Positions 8,256 to 15,775 of a stretch of 64,000 nt of DNA are shown here, piece after piece. The notes under the pieces were generated by a model. The model made no database searches. It saw nothing but the letters and a program-made list of their open reading frames with translations, and was not told the DNA's origin. Source of the stretch: Pseudomonas reinekei. Lineage in GTDB: Bacteria > Pseudomonadota > Gammaproteobacteria > Pseudomonadales > Pseudomonadaceae. Made by a program: the position numbers and the translations under genes. Positions within the stretch are counted from its first letter, which is position 1; each line of letters opens with the position of its first letter. The stretch is from contig NZ_MSTQ01000001.1 in the NCBI RefSeq assembly GCF_001945365.1, positions 434,001-498,000 of the forward strand. Direction: 5' to 3'.

Positions 8256-9356
8256 ATGGCTGCCGAGCAATCCTCCCCCGCGCTCAAAGAAATCTTCAAC
8301 GCAGAACGCCTCCAGCACATCGCCACCGAGATGACGGCGGTCTATCCGGCGTTCGACGCGAAGGGCTTCCTGAAACTGGCCAGAATCGGCCTGGCGGAGC
8401 TGTCGGTGATGCAACGCATGGCCCGCGTCAGCGAATGCCTGCATGCGGTGCTGCCACTGGGTTATGACGCATCGCTGGAGGTACTGCGCGCCCTCGCGCC
8501 GCGCCTCAACAGTGGTTTTGTCTGCATGTGCCTGCCGCAGTACGTGGCGACCTACGGCGCCGATCGCTTCGACGTATCGATGGACGCGCTCAAGTACTTC
8601 ACCACGTTCGGCTCCTCGGAATTCGCCATCCGCCATTTCCTGCGCAGGGATCTCGAACGCTCGCTGGAGCTGATGCACGACTGGTCACTGGACGATAACG
8701 AGCATGTCCGGCGCCTGGCCAGTGAAGGTTGCCGTCCGCGCTTGCCGTGGTCGTTTCGCCTGGAGCAGGTCCAGGCCGACCCGCGTCTGGCGGCGAAGAT
8801 TCTCGATAACCTCAAGGCGGACACCAGCCTTTATGTGCGCAAGTCCGTGGCCAACCACCTCAACGACATCACCAAGGATCATCCCGACTGGGTACTGGAC
8901 GTGATCGAAGGCTGGTCGCTGGACAACAAACACACCGCGTGGATCGCCAAACATGCGCTGCGCAGCCTGATCAAACAGGGCAACCAGCGGGCGTTGGCTA
9001 TCATCGGCGCCGGTGGCAAGCCAGAAGTCGAGATCGTCGATGTGCGAGTCAACCCGCCAGTGATTGGCCTGGGGGAGAAAATCACCCTGTCCTTTGCCGT
9101 CAAATCCACGGTCGCAGACAGCCAGCGACTGGTGATCGACTACGCCATCGATTACGTGAAAGCCAACGGCAGCACCTCGGCCAAGGTGTTCAAGCTCAAG
9201 GCCCTGACGTTGCCCGGTAATGGCACGGAACACCTGAGCCGTGGTCAGCACATCAAAGAGCTGACTACTCGCCGGCATTATGTCGGTCGCCACGCCGTGC
9301 ACATCATGGTTAACGGCGAACGGCTGGCCAGCACAGCCTTCGACATCCTCCCCTGA
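8256..9356 (+). CDS. alkC: AlkC-type DNA alkylation repair glycosylase
   Basis: The 366-residue protein is a HEAT-like-repeat DNA glycosylase. Helical repeats fill residues 1 to about 265 (for example HDWSLDDNEHVRRLASEG and NLKADTSLYVRKSVANHLND), and a C-terminal beta-rich Ig-like domain follows (PEVEIVDVRVNPPVIGLGEK onward), the feature that separates AlkC from AlkD. The family removes cationic alkylated bases such as 3-methyladenine and 3-methylcytosine without flipping the base. It stands alone between two hairpins, with its own ribosome site (CAAGGG). No other alkylation-repair gene is adjacent. Confidence 0.85.
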   Translation: MAAEQSSPALKEIFNAERLQHIATEMTAVYPAFDAKGFLKLARIGLAELSVMQRMARVSECLHAVLPLGYDASLEVLRALAPRLNSGFVCMCLPQYVATYGADRFDVSMDALKYFTTFGSSEFAIRHFLRRDLERSLELMHDWSLDDNEHVRRLASEGCRPRLPWSFRLEQVQADPRLAAKILDNLKADTSLYVRKSVANHLNDITKDHPDWVLDVIEGWSLDNKHTAWIAKHALRSLIKQGNQRALAIIGAGGKPEVEIVDVRVNPPVIGLGEKITLSFAVKSTVADSQRLVIDYAIDYVKANGSTSAKVFKLKALTLPGNGTEHLSRGQHIKELTTRRHYVGRHAVHIMVNGERLASTAFDILP

Positions 9357-9368
9357 AACACCTAACGT

Positions 9369-9391
9369 AGGCGCAGCCTTCGGCAGCGCCT
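9369..9391. terminator. Hairpin between convergent alkC and LysR genes
   Basis: AGGCGC-A-GCC-TTC-GGC-A-GCGCCT folds into a stem with one A-A mismatch. It lies 12 bases past the alkC stop and overlaps the stop of the convergent LysR gene, so it could end both transcripts. No T-run is seen. Confidence 0.4.
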
Positions 9392-10286
9392 AGAGCGGTG
9401 GTTGTCCGAGCAGCAATGCTTGCTCGCGCTCGCACAACTCGACCACATAATCCCACATCACCCGCAGCCGCACTGACTTGTGCAGCTCCCGCCGGGTGCT
9501 CATCCAGTAACTGCGCAAAATGCTTTCATCGGGAAACAGCGGCACCAATCCGGGGTCGTCGCTGGCCATGTAGCACGGCAAGACAGCAATCCCCAGGCCC
9601 GCTCGCGCGGCCTGTTGCTGGGCGATCACGCTGGTGCTGTGAAAGACCACCTGTGGATTGCGGCAGAAGCTGTTGAGGAACATCAATTCCTGGCTGAACA
9701 GCAAATCGTCGACGTAGCCAATCCAGGCGTGGCGCCCCAGGTCCTCGCGGCTGCCCAGCGGTGGCGAACGGTCGAGGTAGTCCTGACTGGCATAGAGAGC
9801 CAGCCGATAGTCCGTGAGTTTGCGGGTGACCAGCATGTCAGCCGAAGGGCGTTCGAGGTGGATACTGATTTCCGCCTCACGGTTGAGGATGCTGACAAAA
9901 CGCGGCACCGCCACCAGTTCCACTTCCAGCCCCGGATAGCGTTCGAACAAGCCGTTCATGCGGCTGGAAAGGAACATGATGCCCAACCCTTCGGTAACCC
10001 CGACGCGGATCTTGCCCAGCGGCGCCGTGGACTGAGTGATTTCCTCCTGGGCCAGCAGCGCGACATTTTCCATCGCTTCCGCATGTTTGAGCAGCGCTTC
10101 GCCGGACGGCGTCAATTCATAACCCTGGGCATGCTGCACGAACAGCGCGGTGCCGAGGCTCTTTTCGATGGCCTCGATGTGCCGCGCCACGGTGGCGTGG
10201 GTGGTGTTCAAACGACGGGCCGCCGTGAGCAAACGCCCGCTGCGCTGCAACTCGAGAAAAAACCGCAGGTCATTCCAGTCGAACAT
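9390..10286 (-). CDS. LysR family transcriptional regulator
   Basis: A 298-residue LysR regulator with the helix-turn-helix in residues 3-62 (DLRFFLELQRSGRLLTAARR) and an effector domain from about residue 88. It is divergent from the GMC oxidoreductase gene, with 121 bases between the two starts, and the dyad CGCA-N7-TGCG at 10318-10332 lies in that gap. That arrangement suggests it controls the downstream oxidoreductase-transporter-dehydrogenase set. The inducer is unknown. Confidence 0.9.
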   Translation of the reverse strand: MFDWNDLRFFLELQRSGRLLTAARRLNTTHATVARHIEAIEKSLGTALFVQHAQGYELTPSGEALLKHAEAMENVALLAQEEITQSTAPLGKIRVGVTEGLGIMFLSSRMNGLFERYPGLEVELVAVPRFVSILNREAEISIHLERPSADMLVTRKLTDYRLALYASQDYLDRSPPLGSREDLGRHAWIGYVDDLLFSQELMFLNSFCRNPQVVFHSTSVIAQQQAARAGLGIAVLPCYMASDDPGLVPLFPDESILRSYWMSTRRELHKSVRLRVMWDYVVELCEREQALLLGQPPL

Positions 10287-10380
10287 CGTCCATCCTTAGG
10301 TCGTCGTTGTTTAAAAACGCACAGCAGCTGCGCAAAAACTAACATTCTTTTGACGAAAGCTAACAACTAGGATGACCGAC

Positions 10381-10394
10381 AACAAGAACAACAA
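10381..10394 (+). promoter_or_regulatory. Candidate Hfq/Crc (CA) binding motifs in the GMC leader
   Basis: Two overlapping matches to AANAANAA (AACAAGAA and AACAACAA) lie directly before the GAGG ribosome site of ATG 10408. In pseudomonads such motifs near a start bind Hfq with Crc and block translation when preferred carbon sources are present. If read as protein this stretch gives only an Asn/Lys-rich tail, which supports it being leader RNA. Confidence 0.5.
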
Positions 10395-10407
10395 GACGAG
10401 GTCAGGG

Positions 10408-12057
10408 ATGCAGTCTTCCCTTGATGAATACGATTACGTCGTGGTCGGGGCCGGGCCTGCCGGTTGTCTGCTGGCCAATCGATTGTCGGCCAATCCGCAA
10501 CAGCGAGTGCTGCTGCTCGAAGCCGGTGGCCGCGACAACTATGCATGGATTCATATTCCTGTCGGCTACCTGTTCTGCATTGGCAACCCGCGCACCGACT
10601 GGTGCTTCAAGACCGAAGCACAAGCGGGCCTGCAAGGCCGCAGCCTGAGTTACCCGCGCGGCAAGGTGCTGGGTGGCTGCTCGTCCATCAACGGCATGAT
10701 CTACATGCGCGGCCAGGCCGGGGACTACGATGGCTGGGCGGCCGACGGCAACCCCGGCTGGCGCTGGCAGGACGTGTTACCCCTGTTCAAGAAAAGTGAA
10801 AACCACTTTGCCGGCGATTCCGAATTTCACGGTGCCAGCGGCGACTGGCGGGTCGAACGCCAGCGGCTGTCATGGCCGATCCTCGATGCGTTCCGCAGCG
10901 CCGCCGAGCAAAGCGGCATCGCCAGCATCGATGACTTCAACCAGGGCGACAACGAAGGTTGCGGTTACTTCCAGGTCAATCAGAAGGCGGGCATTCGCTG
11001 GAACGCGGCGAAGGCTTTTCTCAAACCCGTGCGCCATCGTCCCAATCTGACCGTGTTGACCGGCGTTGAAGTCGACCGCGTCCTGCTGGAAAACGGCCGC
11101 GCGTCAGCAGTCGGCGCCCGCTGGCAAAATCAGGCGAAGACGTTCAAGGCGCGCAAGGAAATTGTCCTGTGCGCCGGCTCCGTGGGTTCGCCGAGCATTC
11201 TGCAACGTTCTGGCATCGGCCCTCGCCCGCTGCTGCAACGCCTGGGCATCGGCGTCGCTCACGAACTGTCTGGTGTGGGCGACAACCTGCAGGATCACCT
11301 GCAACTGCGGCTGATCTACCAACTGGAAAACGCCCGCACTCTTAATCAAATCGCCGGCAGCCTGTGGGGCAAAATGGGCATGGGCCTGCGCTACCTGTAC
11401 GACCGCAGCGGCCCGCTGTCGATGGCGCCAAGTCAACTCGGCGCATTCGCCCGCTCTGGGCCGGAACAGACCTCGGCCAATCTTGAATACCACGTGCAGC
11501 CGTTGTCGCTCGAGCGTTTTGGCGAACCGCTGCATGCATTCCCGGCGTTCACCGCGTCGGTCTGCGATTTGCGCCCGCAAAGCCGTGGCCGGGTGGAAAT
11601 TCGCTCTGCGAACCCGCAGGAAGCACCGCTGATTCAACCGAATTACCTGAGCCATCCGGAGGACTTGCGGGTCGCCGCCGATGCGATTCGCCTGACCCGG
11701 CGCATCGTTGCCGCCCCGGCCCTGAAGCCGTTCAAACCGGTGGAATACCTGCCCGGCGAGAGCCTGCAGAGTGAAGAACAACTGCACGAAGCCGCCGCTC
11801 GAATCGGTACCACGATTTTCCACCCGGTGGGCACTTGCCGAATGGGCAATGACGCCGATGCGGTGGTCGACGCCGAACTGCGCGTACACGGCATCCCCGG
11901 CCTGCGCATCGCCGACGCTTCGATCATGCCGCGCATCACCTCGGGCAACACCTGTTCGCCGACGCTGATGATTGCCGAAAAGGCGGCACAACTCATTCTG
12001 AGTTCGGTTGCAAACACAATCCCTGTGGGAGCGAGCCGGCTCGCGATGACGGAATGA
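10408..12057 (+). CDS. GMC family FAD-dependent oxidoreductase (choline dehydrogenase-like)
   Basis: A 549-residue flavoprotein of the glucose-methanol-choline oxidoreductase family. VVGAGPAGCLLANRLS near the N-terminus binds the FAD adenine, GGCSSINGMIYMRG is the first GMC signature and VLCAGSVGSPSILQRSGIG the second; the catalytic His lies in HPVGTCRMG near the C-terminus. It oxidises an alcohol, but which one cannot be said. I prefer ATG 10408 over ATG 10372 because GAGGTCAGGG precedes it and the extra residues are encoded by CA motifs. The last eleven or so residues are encoded inside a REP element. An MHS transporter gene follows. Confidence 0.88.
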   Translation: MQSSLDEYDYVVVGAGPAGCLLANRLSANPQQRVLLLEAGGRDNYAWIHIPVGYLFCIGNPRTDWCFKTEAQAGLQGRSLSYPRGKVLGGCSSINGMIYMRGQAGDYDGWAADGNPGWRWQDVLPLFKKSENHFAGDSEFHGASGDWRVERQRLSWPILDAFRSAAEQSGIASIDDFNQGDNEGCGYFQVNQKAGIRWNAAKAFLKPVRHRPNLTVLTGVEVDRVLLENGRASAVGARWQNQAKTFKARKEIVLCAGSVGSPSILQRSGIGPRPLLQRLGIGVAHELSGVGDNLQDHLQLRLIYQLENARTLNQIAGSLWGKMGMGLRYLYDRSGPLSMAPSQLGAFARSGPEQTSANLEYHVQPLSLERFGEPLHAFPAFTASVCDLRPQSRGRVEIRSANPQEAPLIQPNYLSHPEDLRVAADAIRLTRRIVAAPALKPFKPVEYLPGESLQSEEQLHEAAARIGTTIFHPVGTCRMGNDADAVVDAELRVHGIPGLRIADASIMPRITSGNTCSPTLMIAEKAAQLILSSVANTIPVGASRLAMTE

Positions 12058-12114
12058 CATTCAACATCAATGTTGCCTGTTCTAACGCTTTCGCGAGCAG
12101 GCTCGCTCCCACAG
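12024..12114. repeat. REPIN (inverted pair of REP elements)
   Basis: A left arm TGTGGGAGCGAGCCGGCTCG at 12024-12043, continuing to 12050, faces a right arm GCGAGCAGGCTCGCTCCCAC that ends near 12112. The left arm overlaps the end of the GMC reading frame, so a mobile repeat supplies the stop codon region. Confidence 0.85.
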
Positions 12115-12176
12115 AGTTGGCCTTAGATACACAGACATCGAGCACCACCCCTGCAAGGAATACGCAACATCAGTGG

Positions 12177-12190
12177 AACAACAAAAACAA
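12177..12190 (+). promoter_or_regulatory. Candidate Hfq/Crc (CA) motifs before the MHS transporter
   Basis: AACAACAAAAACAA holds two AANAANAA matches, ending 20 bases before ATG 12211 and just upstream of the GTGAGGGA ribosome site. This suggests catabolite repression of the transporter together with the preceding oxidoreductase. Confidence 0.45.
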
Positions 12191-12210
12191 TCACTGTGAG
12201 GGATACCGAT

Positions 12211-13833
12211 ATGTCAGAACATGCTCAGCCCCTGGAAGCCGTGCGCAGCGCGGGCACCAGCCAGGAAACCCAGAAAGTCATCTTCGCCTCGTCACTTGGC
12301 ACGGTGTTCGAGTGGTATGACTTTTTCCTGTATGGCGCCCTCGCGGCGGTGATCAGCAAGCAGTTTTTTGCCGGGGTCAACGACACCACGGCATTCATTT
12401 TTGCCCTGATGGCCTTTGCCGCCGGTTTCATCGTCAGGCCGTTCGGGGCCCTGGTGTTCGGTCGATTGGGGGACATGATCGGCCGCAAATACACCTTCCT
12501 CGCCACCATCGTCCTCATGGGCCTGGCCACCTTCTGCGTCGGTCTGTTGCCGACCTACGCCAGCATCGGCATCGCCGCTCCGATCATCCTCGTGGTGCTG
12601 CGCATGCTTCAGGGCCTGGCCCTGGGCGGTGAATACGGCGGCGCCGCGACCTATGTAGCGGAACACGCCCCCATCGGCAAACGCGGCTTCCACACCAGCT
12701 GGATTCAATCCACCGCCACCCTCGGCCTGTTGCTGTCGCTGCTGGTGGTACTCGGTTGCCGCTACTTCACTGGCGATCAGTTTGAAGTCTGGGGCTGGCG
12801 TATCCCGTTCCTCTTTTCGATCGTTCTGCTGGGCATCTCGACCTGGATTCGCCTGAGCCTGCACGAGTCGCCCGCCTTCGTGAAAATGAAAGAGGAAGGC
12901 AAGCTCTGCAAGTCGCCGATCCGCGATTCCTTCGGCAAATGGGAAAACCTCAAAGTCGTGCTGATCGCCCTGTTCAGCATCAATGCCGGGCAAGCCGTGA
13001 CCTTCTACGCGGCGCAGTTCTACGTGCTGTTCTTCCTCACCCAGTTCCTGAAGATGGACCCGGCCGTGGCCAACGGTTTGCTGATCGTCAGCGTGACCAT
13101 TGGCGCACCGTTCTTCATCTTCTTCGGCTGGCTGTCGGACAAGGTCGGGCGTAAACCGATACTGATGCTCGGCCTGTTGCTGGCCACCGTGCTGTACTTC
13201 CCGATCTTCAAGACCCTGGCCCACTACGCCAACCCGGCCATCGACCTGGCCAGCCGCCAGGCACCGATCACCGTACTGGCCGACCCGGCCACCTGCACCT
13301 TCCAGTTCGACCCGGTGGGCAAAGCGAAATTTGATAGCCCGTGCGACAAGGTCAAGACCTTCCTGGTCAAGCAAGGCCTGCCCTACCAGAGCGCTGAGGG
13401 CCCGGCCGGCAGCGGCGTGCAGGTCAGTGTCGGCGACGTGAAGATCGACGGGTTCGACGAGGCCGCATTGCGTGGCGCGGTGACCCTCGCCGGTTACCCG
13501 CAACAGGCTGATATGCAGCAGATCAACAAACCGATGATCGTCGCCCTGATCGTGGCGCTGATCATTATTTCCGCCATGTGCTACGGCCCACTGGCAGCGC
13601 TGATGGTCGAACTGTTCCCGACCCGCATCCGCTACACCTCGATGTCGCTGCCCTACCACATCGGCAACGGCTGGTTCGGCGGGTTCCTGCCGACCGTGTC
13701 GTTTGCATTGGTGGTCTACACCGGGGATATTTTCTACGGGCTGTGGTATCCGGTGCTGATCACCGGGGTGAGCCTGGTGGTGGGAATGATCTGCCTGCGT
13801 GAGACGCGCAACGTCGATCTGAACAAGAACTGA
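12211..13833 (+). CDS. MHS-family MFS metabolite:proton symporter with a large loop insert
   Basis: A 540-residue inner-membrane carrier. The FEWYDFFLYGALAAVI start, RPFGALVFGRLGDMIGRK loop and LQGLALGGEYGGAATYVAEH segment are diagnostic of the metabolite:H+ symporter branch (ShiA/ProP-like). The family is usually near 430-450 residues; here about 100 hydrophilic residues (roughly 336-440) with two cysteines at 362 and 378 are inserted between late transmembrane helices. ATG 12211 sits nine bases after GAGGGA; an in-frame GTG at 12196 is less likely. The substrate is probably the compound oxidised by the neighbouring GMC or lactate dehydrogenase-like enzyme, which is inference. Confidence 0.87.
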   Translation: MSEHAQPLEAVRSAGTSQETQKVIFASSLGTVFEWYDFFLYGALAAVISKQFFAGVNDTTAFIFALMAFAAGFIVRPFGALVFGRLGDMIGRKYTFLATIVLMGLATFCVGLLPTYASIGIAAPIILVVLRMLQGLALGGEYGGAATYVAEHAPIGKRGFHTSWIQSTATLGLLLSLLVVLGCRYFTGDQFEVWGWRIPFLFSIVLLGISTWIRLSLHESPAFVKMKEEGKLCKSPIRDSFGKWENLKVVLIALFSINAGQAVTFYAAQFYVLFFLTQFLKMDPAVANGLLIVSVTIGAPFFIFFGWLSDKVGRKPILMLGLLLATVLYFPIFKTLAHYANPAIDLASRQAPITVLADPATCTFQFDPVGKAKFDSPCDKVKTFLVKQGLPYQSAEGPAGSGVQVSVGDVKIDGFDEAALRGAVTLAGYPQQADMQQINKPMIVALIVALIIISAMCYGPLAALMVELFPTRIRYTSMSLPYHIGNGWFGGFLPTVSFALVVYTGDIFYGLWYPVLITGVSLVVGMICLRETRNVDLNKN

Positions 13834-13846
13834 CACCTACCCAGGA

Positions 13847-13870
13847 AAGGAGCCGGCTTGCTGGCTCCTT
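13847..13870 (+). terminator. Hairpin after the MHS transporter gene
   Basis: AAGGAGCC and GGCTCCTT form an eight-base perfect stem with an eight-base loop, 14 bases after the transporter stop. Only a weak T-rich stretch follows, so lldD downstream may be partly read through or have its own promoter. Confidence 0.6.
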
Positions 13871-13938
13871 CAGCTTTACCATCGTTTATTAGGCTAACCT
13901 GACGCCAAGAATCGTCACTATCAGATCAAGGCAAGCGC

Positions 13939-15090
13939 ATGATCATTTCTTCTGCATCCGACTATCGCGAGGCAGCACGTCGCAAACTCCCACGCTTTTT
14001 GTTCGATTACATCGATGGTGGTGCTTACGCGGAACATACGCTGAGGGCTAACAGCGCCGACCTGACCGGGATCAGCCTGCGCCAGCGCATCCTGAAAAAC
14101 GTCGAAACCCTGAGCCTCGAAACCACCCTCTTCAATCAGCCCCTTTCAATGCCGATCATCCTCGCACCCGTGGGGCTGACGGGCATGTTTGCCCGCCGCG
14201 GTGAAGTGCAGGCCGTGAAGGCCGCGCAGAACAAGGGCATTCCCCTGTGCCTGTCCACCGTCTCGGTGTGTTCGATCGAAGAAGTCGTGGCGCACAGCGA
14301 GCAATCCATCTGGTTTCAGCTGTATGTGCTCAAAGACCGCGGCTTCATGCGCAACGCCCTGGAGCGGGCGAAGGCTGCCGGGGTGAAGAACCTGGTGTTC
14401 ACCGTCGACATGCCCACCCCCGGCGCCCGCTACCGCGACGCGCACTCGGGCATGTCCGGCCCGTTTGCGTCATCGCGGCGCATGCTGCAGGCGATGACCC
14501 GTCCCGACTGGGCCTTCAACGTCGGGCTCATGGGCCGCCCCCATGATCTGGGGAACATCTCCAAGTACCTCGGCAAAGCCGTGACACTTGAGGACTACAT
14601 GGGCTGGCTGGCCAACAACTTTGACCCGTCGATCAGCTGGAGCGATCTGGAATGGATTCGTGATTTCTGGAAAGGCCCGATGATCATCAAAGGCATCCTC
14701 GATCCCCAGGATGCGAAAGACGCAGTGAGTTTCGGCGCCGATGGCATCGTCGTGTCGAACCACGGCGGCCGGCAGCTGGACGGCGTGCTCTCGACCACCA
14801 AGGCATTGCCGCCGATCAAGCAAGCCATCGGCGATGACCTGACGGTGCTGGTCGACTCGGGTATCCGCTCGGGGCTGGACGTTGTGCGCATGCTTGCGCT
14901 GGGTGCCCAAGGCGTGTTGCTGGGGCGTTCGATGGCTTATGCGTTGGCGGCCGATGGTCAACGCGGGGTGGAAAACATGCTGGATATTTTCGCCAGGGAA
15001 ATGCGCGTGGCGATGACGTTGACCGGGGTAACATCGATTGCCCAGATCGACGAAAGCACGCTGGTGCAGGCTTTCAAAAGTGCCGACTGA
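13939..15090 (+). CDS. lldD: FMN-dependent L-lactate dehydrogenase
   Basis: A 383-residue member of the FMN-dependent alpha-hydroxy-acid dehydrogenase family, the usual LldD length. It matches LldD closely from [13 protein letters not shown] onward; the proton-abstracting His and substrate Arg are in [10 protein letters not shown], and the FMN phosphate site is in [10 protein letters not shown]. LldD oxidises L-lactate to pyruvate at the inner membrane and passes electrons to quinone. Unlike the P. aeruginosa lldP-lldD-dld operon, no lactate permease or D-lactate dehydrogenase adjoins it; a LctP-type permease is 39 kb away at 53922. A related hydroxy acid as substrate cannot be excluded. Confidence 0.88.
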   Translation: MIISSASDYREAARRKLPRFLFDYIDGGAYAEHTLRANSADLTGISLRQRILKNVETLSLETTLFNQPLSMPIILAPVGLTGMFARRGEVQAVKAAQNKGIPLCLSTVSVCSIEEVVAHSEQSIWFQLYVLKDRGFMRNALERAKAAGVKNLVFTVDMPTPGARYRDAHSGMSGPFASSRRMLQAMTRPDWAFNVGLMGRPHDLGNISKYLGKAVTLEDYMGWLANNFDPSISWSDLEWIRDFWKGPMIIKGILDPQDAKDAVSFGADGIVVSNHGGRQLDGVLSTTKALPPIKQAIGDDLTVLVDSGIRSGLDVVRMLALGAQGVLLGRSMAYALAADGQRGVENMLDIFAREMRVAMTLTGVTSIAQIDESTLVQAFKSAD

Positions 15091-15140
15091 CGATGATCGT
15101 TCCAGCGGTCTGCGCAACCACTCGTCAGCCGGAACGGCCA

Positions 15141-15509
15141 TCACTCGTCGAGTTCAACGACCTCGAATTTAACCTGGTCAGGATAAAACGCCATGTAGTT
15201 CTGAATCGGTGCCACCGACACCTTGGGATGTTCATAACTCCAAACCGCATTCGCACCTTCATGCCCTGGAATTTGCAAACTGAAATAGCTGGCATCGCCC
15301 TTGTACGGGCAATAACTGGTGTGATCGGTGCGGGCGTAATACTTCTCGTCGATGTCCTCGCGGGGCACGTAGTACACCGGCGGATAATTGGCCTCAAGCA
15401 ACACCAGCGCGCGGGAGGACGCCGCGACCTGGATCCCGTGAAACTTCACCAGCAGGCAACCGGGCTGCTCGGCGATGGTGATGACAGGGCTGGGACCTGA
15501 GCTTTTCAT
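15141..15509 (-). CDS. DUF427 domain-containing protein
   Basis: A 122-residue soluble protein with the DUF427 core (VYYVPREDIDEKYYARTDHTS, then YCPYKGDASYFSL), a small beta-rich fold of unknown biochemical role that is common in pseudomonads. ATG 15509 is chosen because AGGAAG lies about nine bases upstream; an in-frame ATG at 15524 lacks one. It converges on lldD with a gap of 50 bases. No function can be proposed from the context. Confidence 0.85.
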   Translation of the reverse strand: MKSSGPSPVITIAEQPGCLLVKFHGIQVAASSRALVLLEANYPPVYYVPREDIDEKYYARTDHTSYCPYKGDASYFSLQIPGHEGANAVWSYEHPKVSVAPIQNYMAFYPDQVKFEVVELDE

Positions 15510-15775
15510 GGAAATCTTCCTCATGACGGTGATGGAATGGTGGGAGCCCCACCCGCTTGTGGCGAGGAGCGTGCTCCCGTTGGGCTGTGAAGCGGCCCCC
15601 GATAATCGAATGCGTGATCAGTCAGGTATAAACCATCTTTAGCCATCACGACTGCTTCACAGCCGAATGGGTGTCAGAAACACCAAGCTGTACATCCATA
15701 CAGATAATGATTGCTCCGGCGCGCATCACCGGCCATTCTGTGCACCTCCCCGGACACTGATCGACGATGGTGGTT

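Noticed and set aside
12292..13836. 514-codon open frame on the minus strand
   Set aside because: It mirrors the MHS transporter gene; the translation is a His/Gln/Asp-rich artefact typical of antisense frames in Pseudomonas.
15554..15577. GTGGCGAGGAGCGTGCTCCC as a REP hairpin
   Set aside because: The arms pair over only a few bases and no copy of a known arm is well preserved; too weak to list.
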